Assembly: GCF_000277645.1 (NCBI RefSeq)
Contig: NZ_AKGG01000014.1
Span: forward strand, 1 to 64,000
Source: Weissella koreensis KCTC 3621
Lineage (GTDB): Bacteria > Bacillota > Bacilli > Lactobacillales > Lactobacillaceae
Direction: 5' to 3'
Length of the DNA stretch: 64,000 bases
In this document: piece by piece, positions 6,870 through 14,642 of the stretch
How positions within the stretch are numbered: position 1 is the stretch's first letter
How the letters are laid out: every line of letters starts with the position of its first letter
Program-made: the position numbers and the translations under genes
The notes under the pieces: model-generated
Told to the model about the DNA's origin: nothing
Seen by the model: only the letters and a program-made list of their open reading frames with translations
Databases searched by the model: none

Positions 6870-6982
6870 AACAAATACTATAGTTAATTATAACCATAAT
6901 ATTTAAGCGAATCAACTAAAAAAACCACATCAAATTAAATTTGACATGGATTACAAATGTGATTTAAGTAAAAAAAGAACCC

Positions 6983-7981
6983 TTAATTCTTTGTTGATTC
7001 ACGTTTAGCATAGCCGTGTGCCAACAAGACTTCAGACGTTTCTAATTCTTCATTATTCATTAATTTTGTTAACATCCGCATTGAAACAGCCCCAATATCA
7101 TAAATTGGTTGGATAACTGAACTCAATTGTGGTCGAGTCATAAGAGTAATATGTGAATTATTCACAGTAACTACTTCAAAATTATCAGGAATCTTAACAT
7201 TATTATCAGTCATATAGTTAAGTACTCCAGCAGCCATTTCATCATCTACTACTACAGATGCTGTAGCACCAGAATCACGAATTTCATCACCTAATTGGTA
7301 ACCACTCTCATACTCATATTCACCAGCAAAAATCAAATCTTCATCATATTCAATTCCAGCATCTTCCAATGCATTTTGATAACCCTTTAATTTAAAATCA
7401 CTATTAATTGTTTGATTAAGTGGTCCTGAAATGAAACTAATTTTTTTATGTCCGCTTGCAATTAATTTTTCTGTAATTTCTTGCACAGCAGAAATATAAT
7501 CAATGTTGACTGACGGCTTTTGATTTTTTAAATCTACCGATCCTGATAAGACAACTGGCACATTAGACTTATCCAATTCTTCTCGTAAACGATCATCAAT
7601 GATATTTCCCATGTATAAAATACCATCAACTTGTTTACTTAATAATGATTCCACTACTTCAGATGCATTCTTTTCTTCCGAATTAGCTAAAATAATTTGA
7701 TAGTTGTACATTCGTGCAACGTCATCAATTCCACGTGATAATTCTGAAAAATAGATATTTGTTACATCAGGAATCACGATTCCAACAGTTGTACTTTTCC
7801 GTGATGCCAATCCACGCGCAACTGCATTAGGTCGATAATTTAAATTAGCAATAACTGCTTCAACTTTATCTTTAGTTTCGCTACGCACATTTGTATTTCC
7901 GTTGACAACCCGTGAAACGGTAGCCATTGATACTCCTGCTTCGCGTGCAACATCATAAATTGTAACCGCTTGTTTTTCCAT
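6983..7981 (-). CDS. ccpA: Catabolite control protein A
   Basis: 332 residues, LacI/GalR family. The N-terminal HTH (VTIYDVAREAGVSMATVSRVVNG) and hinge helix (YRPNAVARGLASRKS) are followed by the periplasmic-binding-like core (about 60-330) that binds HPr-Ser-P. Length and sequence are as for firmicute CcpA, the global regulator that binds cre sites for carbon catabolite control. Divergent from pepQ with a cre-like site between, the classic lactobacillus arrangement. Start with AGGAGGT-like site upstream. It may control the galactose operon in this window through the perfect cre at 50520. Confidence 0.95.
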   Translation of the reverse strand: MEKQAVTIYDVAREAGVSMATVSRVVNGNTNVRSETKDKVEAVIANLNYRPNAVARGLASRKSTTVGIVIPDVTNIYFSELSRGIDDVARMYNYQIILANSEEKNASEVVESLLSKQVDGILYMGNIIDDRLREELDKSNVPVVLSGSVDLKNQKPSVNIDYISAVQEITEKLIASGHKKISFISGPLNQTINSDFKLKGYQNALEDAGIEYDEDLIFAGEYEYESGYQLGDEIRDSGATASVVVDDEMAAGVLNYMTDNNVKIPDNFEVVTVNNSHITLMTRPQLSSVIQPIYDIGAVSMRMLTKLMNNEELETSEVLLAHGYAKRESTKN

Positions 7982-8046
7982 ATTAAGTACCTCCTTTTGA
8001 TAAATTAATTGATATAAAGGCTATTATATCAATTTATGAAAATAAA

Positions 8047-8060
8047 TACAACCGTTTTCA
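8047..8060. promoter_or_regulatory. cre-like site between ccpA and pepQ
   Basis: Read on the minus strand, TGAAAACGGTTGTA agrees with the cre consensus (TGWNANCGNTNWCA) except at its last positions. It lies in the divergent ccpA/pepQ promoter region, where ccpA autoregulation is known in other lactobacilli. Confidence 0.45.
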
Positions 8061-8195
8061 TTCCTAATTTACCAGGGGCTAAGCAACATTTTCACAATGT
8101 CTTTATTAAAAAAACTACTAAATTATGTAAATCAAATGAAAATTTTATCATAAAAGTGTAAAATATACATTAATATATTGATAAGGAGTAATATT

Positions 8196-9296
8196 ATGTC
8201 TTCAAAAATTAATCAAGTTCAACAATGGCTAAACACCAACCAATTAGATGTTGCATATTTTTCGGATTTCCATTCTATCTCATACTTAACTGGTTTCGAG
8301 TCGGACCCTATTGAGCGCATTTTAGCATTAGTTGTTTTTGCTCAAGATGATCCAATTATTTTCGCTCCGGCGCTAGAAGTTGAGGCGGTTAAATCAACAG
8401 GTTGGCAATTCCCAGTTTATGGATACCAAGACCATGAAAATGGTTGGCAAATCCTTGCTAATCACATTAAAGAAAATACCAATCACTTAACTCATTGGGC
8501 GATTGAAAGTGAACAATTAACATTGGCTCGCGCCGAATTGATTAAATCTGCATTGCCCGAAATTAAATTTGAAGGTGATCTGACAGAAATAATTCAAAAT
8601 ATGCGCTTGCATAAGTCAGACGATGAAATTAAGAAAATGCATTTAGCTGGTGATGATGCCGACTTGGCATTTGAAGCAGGCTTTGCTGCTCTTCAAACTG
8701 GAACGACTGAATTATCAGTCGCAGCCAGTCTAGAATTTGAGACTAAGAAACGTGGAATTCCTGGAATGTCATTTGAGACATTAGTCCAATTTGGTGCCCA
8801 TGCTGCCGATCCTCATGGTGCCACGGGGTTAACTGAATTAAAGAAGGGTGATATGGCGCTCTTTGACCTAGGTACAATTCATGATGGTTATGTCTCTGAT
8901 GCAACTCGAACAGTCGCTTTTGGTAATGTTTCGGACCATCAACGCGATGTTTATCAAGTCGTCTTAGAAGCTCAACTTGCTGCTCAATCACAAGTTAAGC
9001 CCGGTATGACTGCCAGTGAATTAGATGGTATTGCTCGTGATGTCATTACCAAAGCAGGTTATGGAGAATACTTTGTCCATCGTCTAGGCCATGGACTTGG
9101 TTCTTCTGTCCATGAATTCCCACAAATCATGGGTGGAAATGATTTAGTACTTGAACCTGGAATGGCCTTCTCAATTGAACCTGGAATTTATATTCCTGGT
9201 GACATGGGAGTTCGGATTGAAGATTCAATCGTATTAACAGAATCAGGTGCTGATTCATTTACTCATCTATCAAAAGATCTTAGAATTATTGATTAA
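8196..9296 (+). CDS. pepQ: Xaa-Pro dipeptidase (prolidase)
   Basis: 366 residues from ATG 8196, chosen because AAGGAG lies 7 bases before it. Creatinase-like N-terminal domain (about 1-125), then the pita-bread M24 peptidase fold with metal ligands visible in DLGTIHDGYVSDATRT (two Asp), HRLGHGLG (His), SIEPGIYIPG (Glu) and RIEDS (Glu). It cleaves X-Pro dipeptides in the cytosol as the last step of peptide use. Transcribed away from ccpA, with which its control is shared in related bacteria. Confidence 0.93.
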   Translation: MSSKINQVQQWLNTNQLDVAYFSDFHSISYLTGFESDPIERILALVVFAQDDPIIFAPALEVEAVKSTGWQFPVYGYQDHENGWQILANHIKENTNHLTHWAIESEQLTLARAELIKSALPEIKFEGDLTEIIQNMRLHKSDDEIKKMHLAGDDADLAFEAGFAALQTGTTELSVAASLEFETKKRGIPGMSFETLVQFGAHAADPHGATGLTELKKGDMALFDLGTIHDGYVSDATRTVAFGNVSDHQRDVYQVVLEAQLAAQSQVKPGMTASELDGIARDVITKAGYGEYFVHRLGHGLGSSVHEFPQIMGGNDLVLEPGMAFSIEPGIYIPGDMGVRIEDSIVLTESGADSFTHLSKDLRIID

Positions 9297-9384
9297 TTTA
9301 AAATATAATAATATCTCTTGTAAACTCTGAAAATTGAGCTTAATTTTCAGGAATTTATGCTGTTTAATATGTTAACTCCAAATT

Positions 9385-9425
9385 AAAAGACTAGTTAGAA
9401 CCAATCTCTAACTAGTCTTTTTTTA
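9385..9425. terminator. Bidirectional terminator between pepQ and nrdF
   Basis: A long perfect stem, AAAAGACTAGTTAGA / TCTAACTAGTCTTTT, with A- and T-runs on both sides serves the converging pepQ and nrdF transcripts. Confidence 0.85.
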
Positions 9426-9429
9426 CTTA

Positions 9430-10392
9430 TTAATTTAACCCATAATTGTAATCACTATCATCCATAACTTCAACTTGACCAAGTCTATAACCGTTTCCAA
9501 CCTGTGAGAAGAAGTCATGATTAGATGTAGTCGTTGAAATCCCATTCATAACAATGGGATTAACATCATCAGCACTATCTGGGAAAATAGGATCTTGCCC
9601 CAAATTCATCAAAGCCTTGTTGGCGTTATAACGAATGAAAGTTAAGACTGATTCTGACCATCCCATTGGGTCATATAATTCATGTGTAAATTGCTCTTCA
9701 TTATTATATAAATCTAGTAAGAATTCATACATCCAATTCTTAAATTCAGCTTGCTCACCTTCACCCAACTCATTAAAGCCAAGTTGGAATTTATATCCAA
9801 TGTATGTTCCATGCACAGATTCATCACGTAAAATTAATTTAATAATTTCAGCAACATTGTTCAACTTATTATGTCCTAAATAGTAAAGCGGGGTGTAAAA
9901 TCCTGAATAAAATAAGAATGTCTCCAAAAAGACAGATGCTACCTTCTTTTGAAGGGCTGTTCCATTTTGATAGACAGCATTAATTTTATTTGCCTTATAT
10001 TGTAAATATTCATTTTGATTAGTCCATGAAAAAATCTCATCAATTTCTTCTGAACTATTTAATGTTTCAAAAATTGATGAATATGACTTAGCATGCACTG
10101 ATTCCATAAACTCGATATTATTTAAGACCGCTTCTTCATGCTGTGTTCGAATATTTTCCTTTAATGAGGTCATCCCATCTTGAGATTGAAGTGTGTCTAA
10201 TAAGGTTAAACCACCAAACACGTGCCCTACCAAATAATGTTCCTCTTCAGTCATTTTTCGCCAATCATCCAAGTCATTTGACAAAGGAATTCTGGTATCG
10301 AGCCAAAATTGTTCAGTTAATTTCTCCCATGTTGCCTTATCAATCTGATCCTCAATAACGTTCCAATTGATTGCTTGATAATTCTCCGCCAT
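9430..10392 (-). CDS. nrdF: Class Ib ribonucleotide reductase, radical subunit
   Basis: 320 residues, R2-type ferritin-like fold. Metal ligands are visible in TLLDTLQ (Asp), NIEFMESVHAKSYSS (Glu and His, with the likely radical Tyr nearby), LETFLFYSGF (Glu) and LRDESVHGTY (Glu and His), so this is a canonical NrdF and not the metal-free variant. It makes the tyrosyl radical (Mn activation needs NrdI) used by NrdE. It follows nrdE by 26 bases on the same strand and ends at a strong terminator. Confidence 0.95.
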   Translation of the reverse strand: MAENYQAINWNVIEDQIDKATWEKLTEQFWLDTRIPLSNDLDDWRKMTEEEHYLVGHVFGGLTLLDTLQSQDGMTSLKENIRTQHEEAVLNNIEFMESVHAKSYSSIFETLNSSEEIDEIFSWTNQNEYLQYKANKINAVYQNGTALQKKVASVFLETFLFYSGFYTPLYYLGHNKLNNVAEIIKLILRDESVHGTYIGYKFQLGFNELGEGEQAEFKNWMYEFLLDLYNNEEQFTHELYDPMGWSESVLTFIRYNANKALMNLGQDPIFPDSADDVNPIVMNGISTTTSNHDFFSQVGNGYRLGQVEVMDDSDYNYGLN

Positions 10393-10418
10393 ATCTAATA
10401 ATTCTCCCTATCATTTTC

Positions 10419-12590
10419 TTAAATTGAACATGATTCACACTCATTGACACCCAATTCACCGTCATCATCAGTATAAGTTCGAATATAATAAACTGATTTA
10501 ATATTCTTATGATAAGCATACATCCTTAAGATATTCAAATCACGAGTGGTCATCTTATTGGTACGCCCATTTTTCCACTCATAAAGTCCTTCTGGCAAAG
10601 TAGAACGCATAAACAAAGTTAAAGCCATCCCCTGATCAATATGTTGTTGAGCAGTTGAATAAACATCAATTACTTTCCTCATATCAAGATCATACGCTGA
10701 TTCATAATATGGAAGTGTATCATTTTTCAAATATGGCGCTGGATAATAAATTTTACCAATCTTTTTCTCTTGTCGTTCCTCAATCTTATTAATAATTGGA
10801 TGTAACGAAGCCGTTGAATCATTTACATATGAGATTGATCCAGTCGGTGCAATTGCTAACCGGTAAGCGTTATAAAGTCCAAATTTTTGTATTTGTTCTT
10901 TTAAATACTGCCAATCAGCTTGATCTGGAATATGGTGTTGCTTGAATAATTCCTGAACTTTTTCTGTCTTAGGTTGGAAATTATTTTGTAGATACTTATC
11001 AAAATATTTTCCATTAGCATATTCAGATTCTTCAAACCCATCAAAAGTAATTTTCCGCTCTTTAGCAATCTGATTCGAGGCCAATAATGAGTAATAGTTT
11101 AGCATCATGAAATACATATTGGTAAAGTCCAAAGCTTCTTCATCACCATAATACATCTTATTTTTAGCAAAATACGCTGCTAATCCCATCGCACCAAGAC
11201 CGACAGCATGTAGTGCTTGATTTCCTTTTTGGACTGATGGTACAACATCTAATTTTGAATTATCTGAGACAAACGAAAGGGCCCGAATCATAGTTTCAAC
11301 TGATGAAGCAAAATCATTAGTCTCCATCATATTAACGATATTAGTTGATCCCAAATTACATGAGATATCAGTCCCCATTTCTTCATACTCTTGTTTATTA
11401 TTAATAATGCTTGGCGTTTGAACCTGCAAAATTTCTGAACAAAGATTGGAAGAAACCACCTTACCTGAAATTGGATTAGCGCGATTCACTACATCCAAAT
11501 TAATAATATATGGATAACCAGACTCTTGCTGTAACTTTGAAATTTCATTTTCTAAATCACGGGCCTTAATCATAGTTTTTTTAATACGCGGATTAGCAAC
11601 CAAATTATCATACTCATCAGTTATGTCGATATAGTTGAAAGGTTCCCCATACTCTCTTTCCACATCGTAAGGTGAAAAAAGATACATCATAGCGTCTTTT
11701 TTGATTAATTCATAAAACTTATCTGGAACAGTAAGCCCCAAAGAAAGGGTCTTAACCCGTATTTTCTCATCAGCATTTTCCTTTTTAGTCGACAAAAATT
11801 GCATAATATCTGGATGGAAAACTGATAAATATACTACCCCTGCTCCTTGGCGTTGACCCATTTGGTTGGAATAGCTAAATGAATCTTCTAATAACTTCAT
11901 CACTGGTACAACCCCGGATGCAGCATTAGCAGTCCCTTTAATCGTTGCACCTGCTTCTCGTAAATTAGATAAATTAATTCCAACTCCGCCACCCATTTTA
12001 GATAACTGTAATGCTGAATTAATGACGCGTCCAATGGAATTCATATCATCAGTCGTCTGCAAGACGAAACAGGAAACTAATTCTCCTCGACGTGCCTTTC
12101 CAGCATTCAAAAATGATGGAGTAGCTGGTTGGTATCGTTGATGAATCATTTCATTAGCTAAATTCATTACTAATGTCTCATCACCATTGGCATAAAACAA
12201 AGAGTTCATGGCCACACGATCAATATAATTTTCAACATAGAAACGTTGGTCGTTTGTTTTTAATGCATATTGTGCATAAAATTTGTATGCTGCCATAAAT
12301 GATTTAAATTTAAATTGTTCTGACTTGAGGAAAGCATATAGTTGTTCAATAAAAGCAAAGTCATATTGATTCAACATATCTTTATCAATAAACTCGTTCT
12401 CTAGTAAATAATCAAATTTAGCTTTTAAAGAATCAAATTTAAGTGTATTTGGAATAACATTTTCTTTTAAAAATGCTTCTAATGCTTCACGATCTTTGTC
12501 AATTTGAATCATCCCATTTTTTGGAATATTTAATTCATTATTCAAATCAAAATAAGTTACTTCATCTTGATTCAACGTGTCTAATGCCAT
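10419..12590 (-). CDS. nrdE: Class Ib ribonucleotide reductase, catalytic subunit
   Basis: 723 residues. It has the short N-terminus of NrdE without the ATP-cone, then the ten-stranded barrel: RRGELVSCFVLQTTDDM (substrate-site Cys), NLCSEILQ (active-site Asn/Cys/Glu) and, at the end, GVNECESCSI with the redox CxxC that shuttles electrons from NrdH. Reduces ribonucleoside diphosphates to deoxy forms. Co-oriented with nrdF; upstream nrdH is separated by an internal terminator-like hairpin. Confidence 0.95.
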   Translation of the reverse strand: MALDTLNQDEVTYFDLNNELNIPKNGMIQIDKDREALEAFLKENVIPNTLKFDSLKAKFDYLLENEFIDKDMLNQYDFAFIEQLYAFLKSEQFKFKSFMAAYKFYAQYALKTNDQRFYVENYIDRVAMNSLFYANGDETLVMNLANEMIHQRYQPATPSFLNAGKARRGELVSCFVLQTTDDMNSIGRVINSALQLSKMGGGVGINLSNLREAGATIKGTANAASGVVPVMKLLEDSFSYSNQMGQRQGAGVVYLSVFHPDIMQFLSTKKENADEKIRVKTLSLGLTVPDKFYELIKKDAMMYLFSPYDVEREYGEPFNYIDITDEYDNLVANPRIKKTMIKARDLENEISKLQQESGYPYIINLDVVNRANPISGKVVSSNLCSEILQVQTPSIINNKQEYEEMGTDISCNLGSTNIVNMMETNDFASSVETMIRALSFVSDNSKLDVVPSVQKGNQALHAVGLGAMGLAAYFAKNKMYYGDEEALDFTNMYFMMLNYYSLLASNQIAKERKITFDGFEESEYANGKYFDKYLQNNFQPKTEKVQELFKQHHIPDQADWQYLKEQIQKFGLYNAYRLAIAPTGSISYVNDSTASLHPIINKIEERQEKKIGKIYYPAPYLKNDTLPYYESAYDLDMRKVIDVYSTAQQHIDQGMALTLFMRSTLPEGLYEWKNGRTNKMTTRDLNILRMYAYHKNIKSVYYIRTYTDDDGELGVNECESCSI

Positions 12591-12620
12591 TTCATATACT
12601 CCCTTATTATCAGATCAAAT

Positions 12621-12652
12621 AAAAAAGACCAATGGTTAAAATAACTTTGGCC
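12621..12652 (-). terminator. Hairpin with T-run between nrdH and nrdE
   Basis: On the minus strand GGCCAA..GTTA/TAAC..TTGGTC forms a stem followed by TTTTTT. It lies after nrdH and before nrdE, so it would attenuate readthrough and set a higher nrdH than nrdEF transcript level (inferred). Confidence 0.6.
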
Positions 12653-12704
12653 CTCTTTATAAACCAACCACTCAATTAATATTTTGTATTAATTGCATCT
12701 TAAT

Positions 12705-12938
12705 TTAGATTGCCATACGTAATTTCTTTAATAAATCTGGTCGGAATCCCTTAATGGGCTCTTGTTGATCTGCAAAAACAACTGGGACAGCTTGATAACC
12801 TGCACTTTTCAAAAAGTTCATTGCTTCAGCATCATCCTCAACATTTTTTTCAGTAAATTCAATCCCGTACTGTATTAATGTTTTCTTAGTCATCATACAT
12901 TGCACACAATTATTCTTTGTATAAACTGTGACTGACAT
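12705..12938 (-). CDS. nrdH: NrdH glutaredoxin-like redoxin
   Basis: 77 residues from the ATG at 12938, preceded by GGAGGA; a longer in-frame extension to 12974 lacks a good site. VTVYTKNNCVQCMMTKK carries the CVQC redox pair and the C-terminus has GFRPDLLKKL, both typical of NrdH. It is the electron donor to NrdE, itself reduced by thioredoxin reductase. First gene of the leftward nrdH-nrdE-nrdF group and divergent from nrdI. Confidence 0.93.
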   Translation of the reverse strand: MSVTVYTKNNCVQCMMTKKTLIQYGIEFTEKNVEDDAEAMNFLKSAGYQAVPVVFADQQEPIKGFRPDLLKKLRMAI

Positions 12939-13218
12939 GGTTAAAATCCTCCAATTTATTTCTTTTATTTGCACCTTTTTCGGAATGCTTTATGTGCTTT
13001 AGTATACCTACGAAAATAACATAAAGCAATATTGAAATTAAATCATTTTCGTGTTAAGGATAAAATAAACCGCTTTAATTAGCTATTTAAAGCCATTTAA
13101 CAACAAACGTTATTGAGAAACTAAATCTAACGCAATGTTATATTTATTATGCAAAAGAGTTGTTTAACTTTTAAAAATGGAGTATCTTTATACTATTATA
13201 TTTAACAAGGAGCCTCAA

Positions 13219-13908
13219 ATGATTATCAACTTAATCTATACCTCAATTGCTGGAAATACTAAAAAATTCATTGATAATTTAATTGAATTCTCACAACATA
13301 ACGAAATTAATTATCAATTTAAAGCTATTGAAATTTCTGCAAACACACAACTAAACACTTTAGATCACCCAAGTTTTGTTTTTGTCCCAACCTATTTAGA
13401 TGGTGGTAATGGCATTCATAGCGGTGTGAAAGAGATCCTCACTACTCCACTCTTTGAATTTCTTGAAGATCTACCTGATACTAAAAATATTTTAGGCGTC
13501 ATTGGATCAGGCAACAAAAATTTTAATGCGCAATATGTTTTAACTGCTCGACGTTATGCTATTAAATTTGGTGTTCCTTTAATTGACAACTTCGAATTAC
13601 GTGGTGTTCCAACAGATGTTGAACGTATCTTTAATAATATTATGACCAGGCTAGATCAAAAGATATCAAATCGACCACTTCAATTTAAACCAACAAAGGC
13701 CTATCAATGCATTTCTAACGCTGTGACTGAACTTATAATGATTGATGAAAACCAACAGTTGGTTTCCCCTATCTTTGCTGGAAGCAATTTTAACTTGTCT
13801 TCGCAGGCATTAGACCCTATAGAATTAGAAAGACCCGAGGAACTGTATTCTATTCAAGTTAAAGCCTTAACCATTCAACACTATTGGTTGGTACCTCGAA
13901 CAATCTAA
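13219..13908 (+). CDS. nrdI: NrdI flavodoxin-like protein with long C-terminal extension
   Basis: 229 residues from ATG 13219 (AAGGAG before it). The N-terminal two thirds is NrdI: LIYTSIAGNTKKFIDNL (FMN phosphate loop), PTYLDGG and VIGSGNKNFNAQYV. It supplies oxidant for Mn-NrdF activation. NrdI proteins are usually about 130-160 residues; here about 70-80 extra residues (from about 150, QFKPTKAYQCISNAV to WLVPRTI) form an unassigned tail. Divergent from nrdH, outside the nrdHEF unit but sharing its promoter region. Confidence 0.85.
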   Translation: MIINLIYTSIAGNTKKFIDNLIEFSQHNEINYQFKAIEISANTQLNTLDHPSFVFVPTYLDGGNGIHSGVKEILTTPLFEFLEDLPDTKNILGVIGSGNKNFNAQYVLTARRYAIKFGVPLIDNFELRGVPTDVERIFNNIMTRLDQKISNRPLQFKPTKAYQCISNAVTELIMIDENQQLVSPIFAGSNFNLSSQALDPIELERPEELYSIQVKALTIQHYWLVPRTI

Positions 13909-13936
13909 GAACAATATAATTTTTTATATAATTAAT

Positions 13937-13986
13937 AAAAATACCCTTACCATTGAAAGTTAAACTCCAACGGTAAGGGTATTTTT
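13937..13986. terminator. Bidirectional terminator between nrdI and the MarR gene
   Basis: AAAAATACCCTTACC / GGTAAGGGTATTTTT forms a perfect 15-bp stem with A/T runs, serving the converging nrdI and MarR-family genes. Confidence 0.85.
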
Positions 13987-13996
13987 ATATTTTTAA

Positions 13997-14446
13997 TTAA
14001 TCAACTAAATTTTTCAAATAGTCTTGTAATCTAAAAATAGCATTTTGTACTGTATTTGATTCTTCACTATCAAGGTCACTAAACATCGTATGTGTAAGTC
14101 CCCGGTGAAAAGCATCATGGGAACGACAAACTGCTTGTCCTTTGGCAGTTAAAACGATTAGAACAAGACGTCGATCAACATCATCACGCTGACGTTCAAC
14201 ATAACCCTTGCGGAATAATTTATCAATCGAACTAGTCATTGTACTTGGTGTTACATGTACAATATGAGCTAGTTTTGATGCGGCCACTTCACCTTGTCCA
14301 CCAATCGCCGCAATAATGTGCATATCCTTTAGTGTAATATCACTAAACTCAGAGTCACGCAGTGAGGCCTCTTCTATCCACATTGCATTATTAAAAACAT
14401 CAACAAGTGAAGTATTCACATCTTCAAAAGAAATTTTATCCGCCAT
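13997..14446 (-). CDS. MarR-family regulator, FabT-like
   Basis: 149 residues from the ATG at 14446 (AAGGATGG before it). Winged helix-turn-helix with VTPSTMTSSIDKLFRKGYVERQRDDVDRR as recognition helix and wing. The N-terminus SLVDVFNNAMWIEEASLRDSEFSDITLKDMHII matches FabT, the repressor of fatty-acid synthesis genes in lactic bacteria. However no fab genes are adjacent, so the target is uncertain and it may be a FabT paralogue. A perfect inverted repeat just upstream (14467-14497) suggests autoregulation. Confidence 0.75.
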   Translation of the reverse strand: MADKISFEDVNTSLVDVFNNAMWIEEASLRDSEFSDITLKDMHIIAAIGGQGEVAASKLAHIVHVTPSTMTSSIDKLFRKGYVERQRDDVDRRLVLIVLTAKGQAVCRSHDAFHRGLTHTMFSDLDSEESNTVQNAIFRLQDYLKNLVD

Positions 14447-14466
14447 TTTCACCATCCTTATTTCTA

Positions 14467-14497
14467 TCAAATTATCTAGAAACATCCGATAATTTGA
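14467..14497. promoter_or_regulatory. Inverted repeat upstream of the MarR gene
   Basis: TCAAATTATC (14467-14476) and GATAATTTGA (14488-14497) are exact reverse complements with 11 bases between, 21 bases before the start codon. The TTTGA half-site type fits FabT-like operators; binding is inferred. Confidence 0.55.
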
Positions 14498-14564
14498 ACT
14501 TCTAAATATTCGACACTTCATCTTAACGTGATATTTATTTTTTGTCAAATATCATCGTAAAGAT

Positions 14565-14599
14565 AAAAGCGACCGGGTAAAAAAATTCCGATCGCTTCT
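14565..14599 (-). terminator. Terminator of ileS
   Basis: On the minus strand AGCGATCGG pairs with CCGGTCGCT (one GU), followed by TTTTA. It lies about 45 bases after the ileS stop. Confidence 0.65.
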
Positions 14600-14642
14600 C
14601 TTCTATTCAGTAATTTATCAAATGATAGAATTATTTATTAAA

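Noticed and set aside
6712..6906. Plus-strand frame across the tRNA-Ser region
   Set aside because: It runs through a terminator and the antisense of a tRNA, so cannot be a real gene.
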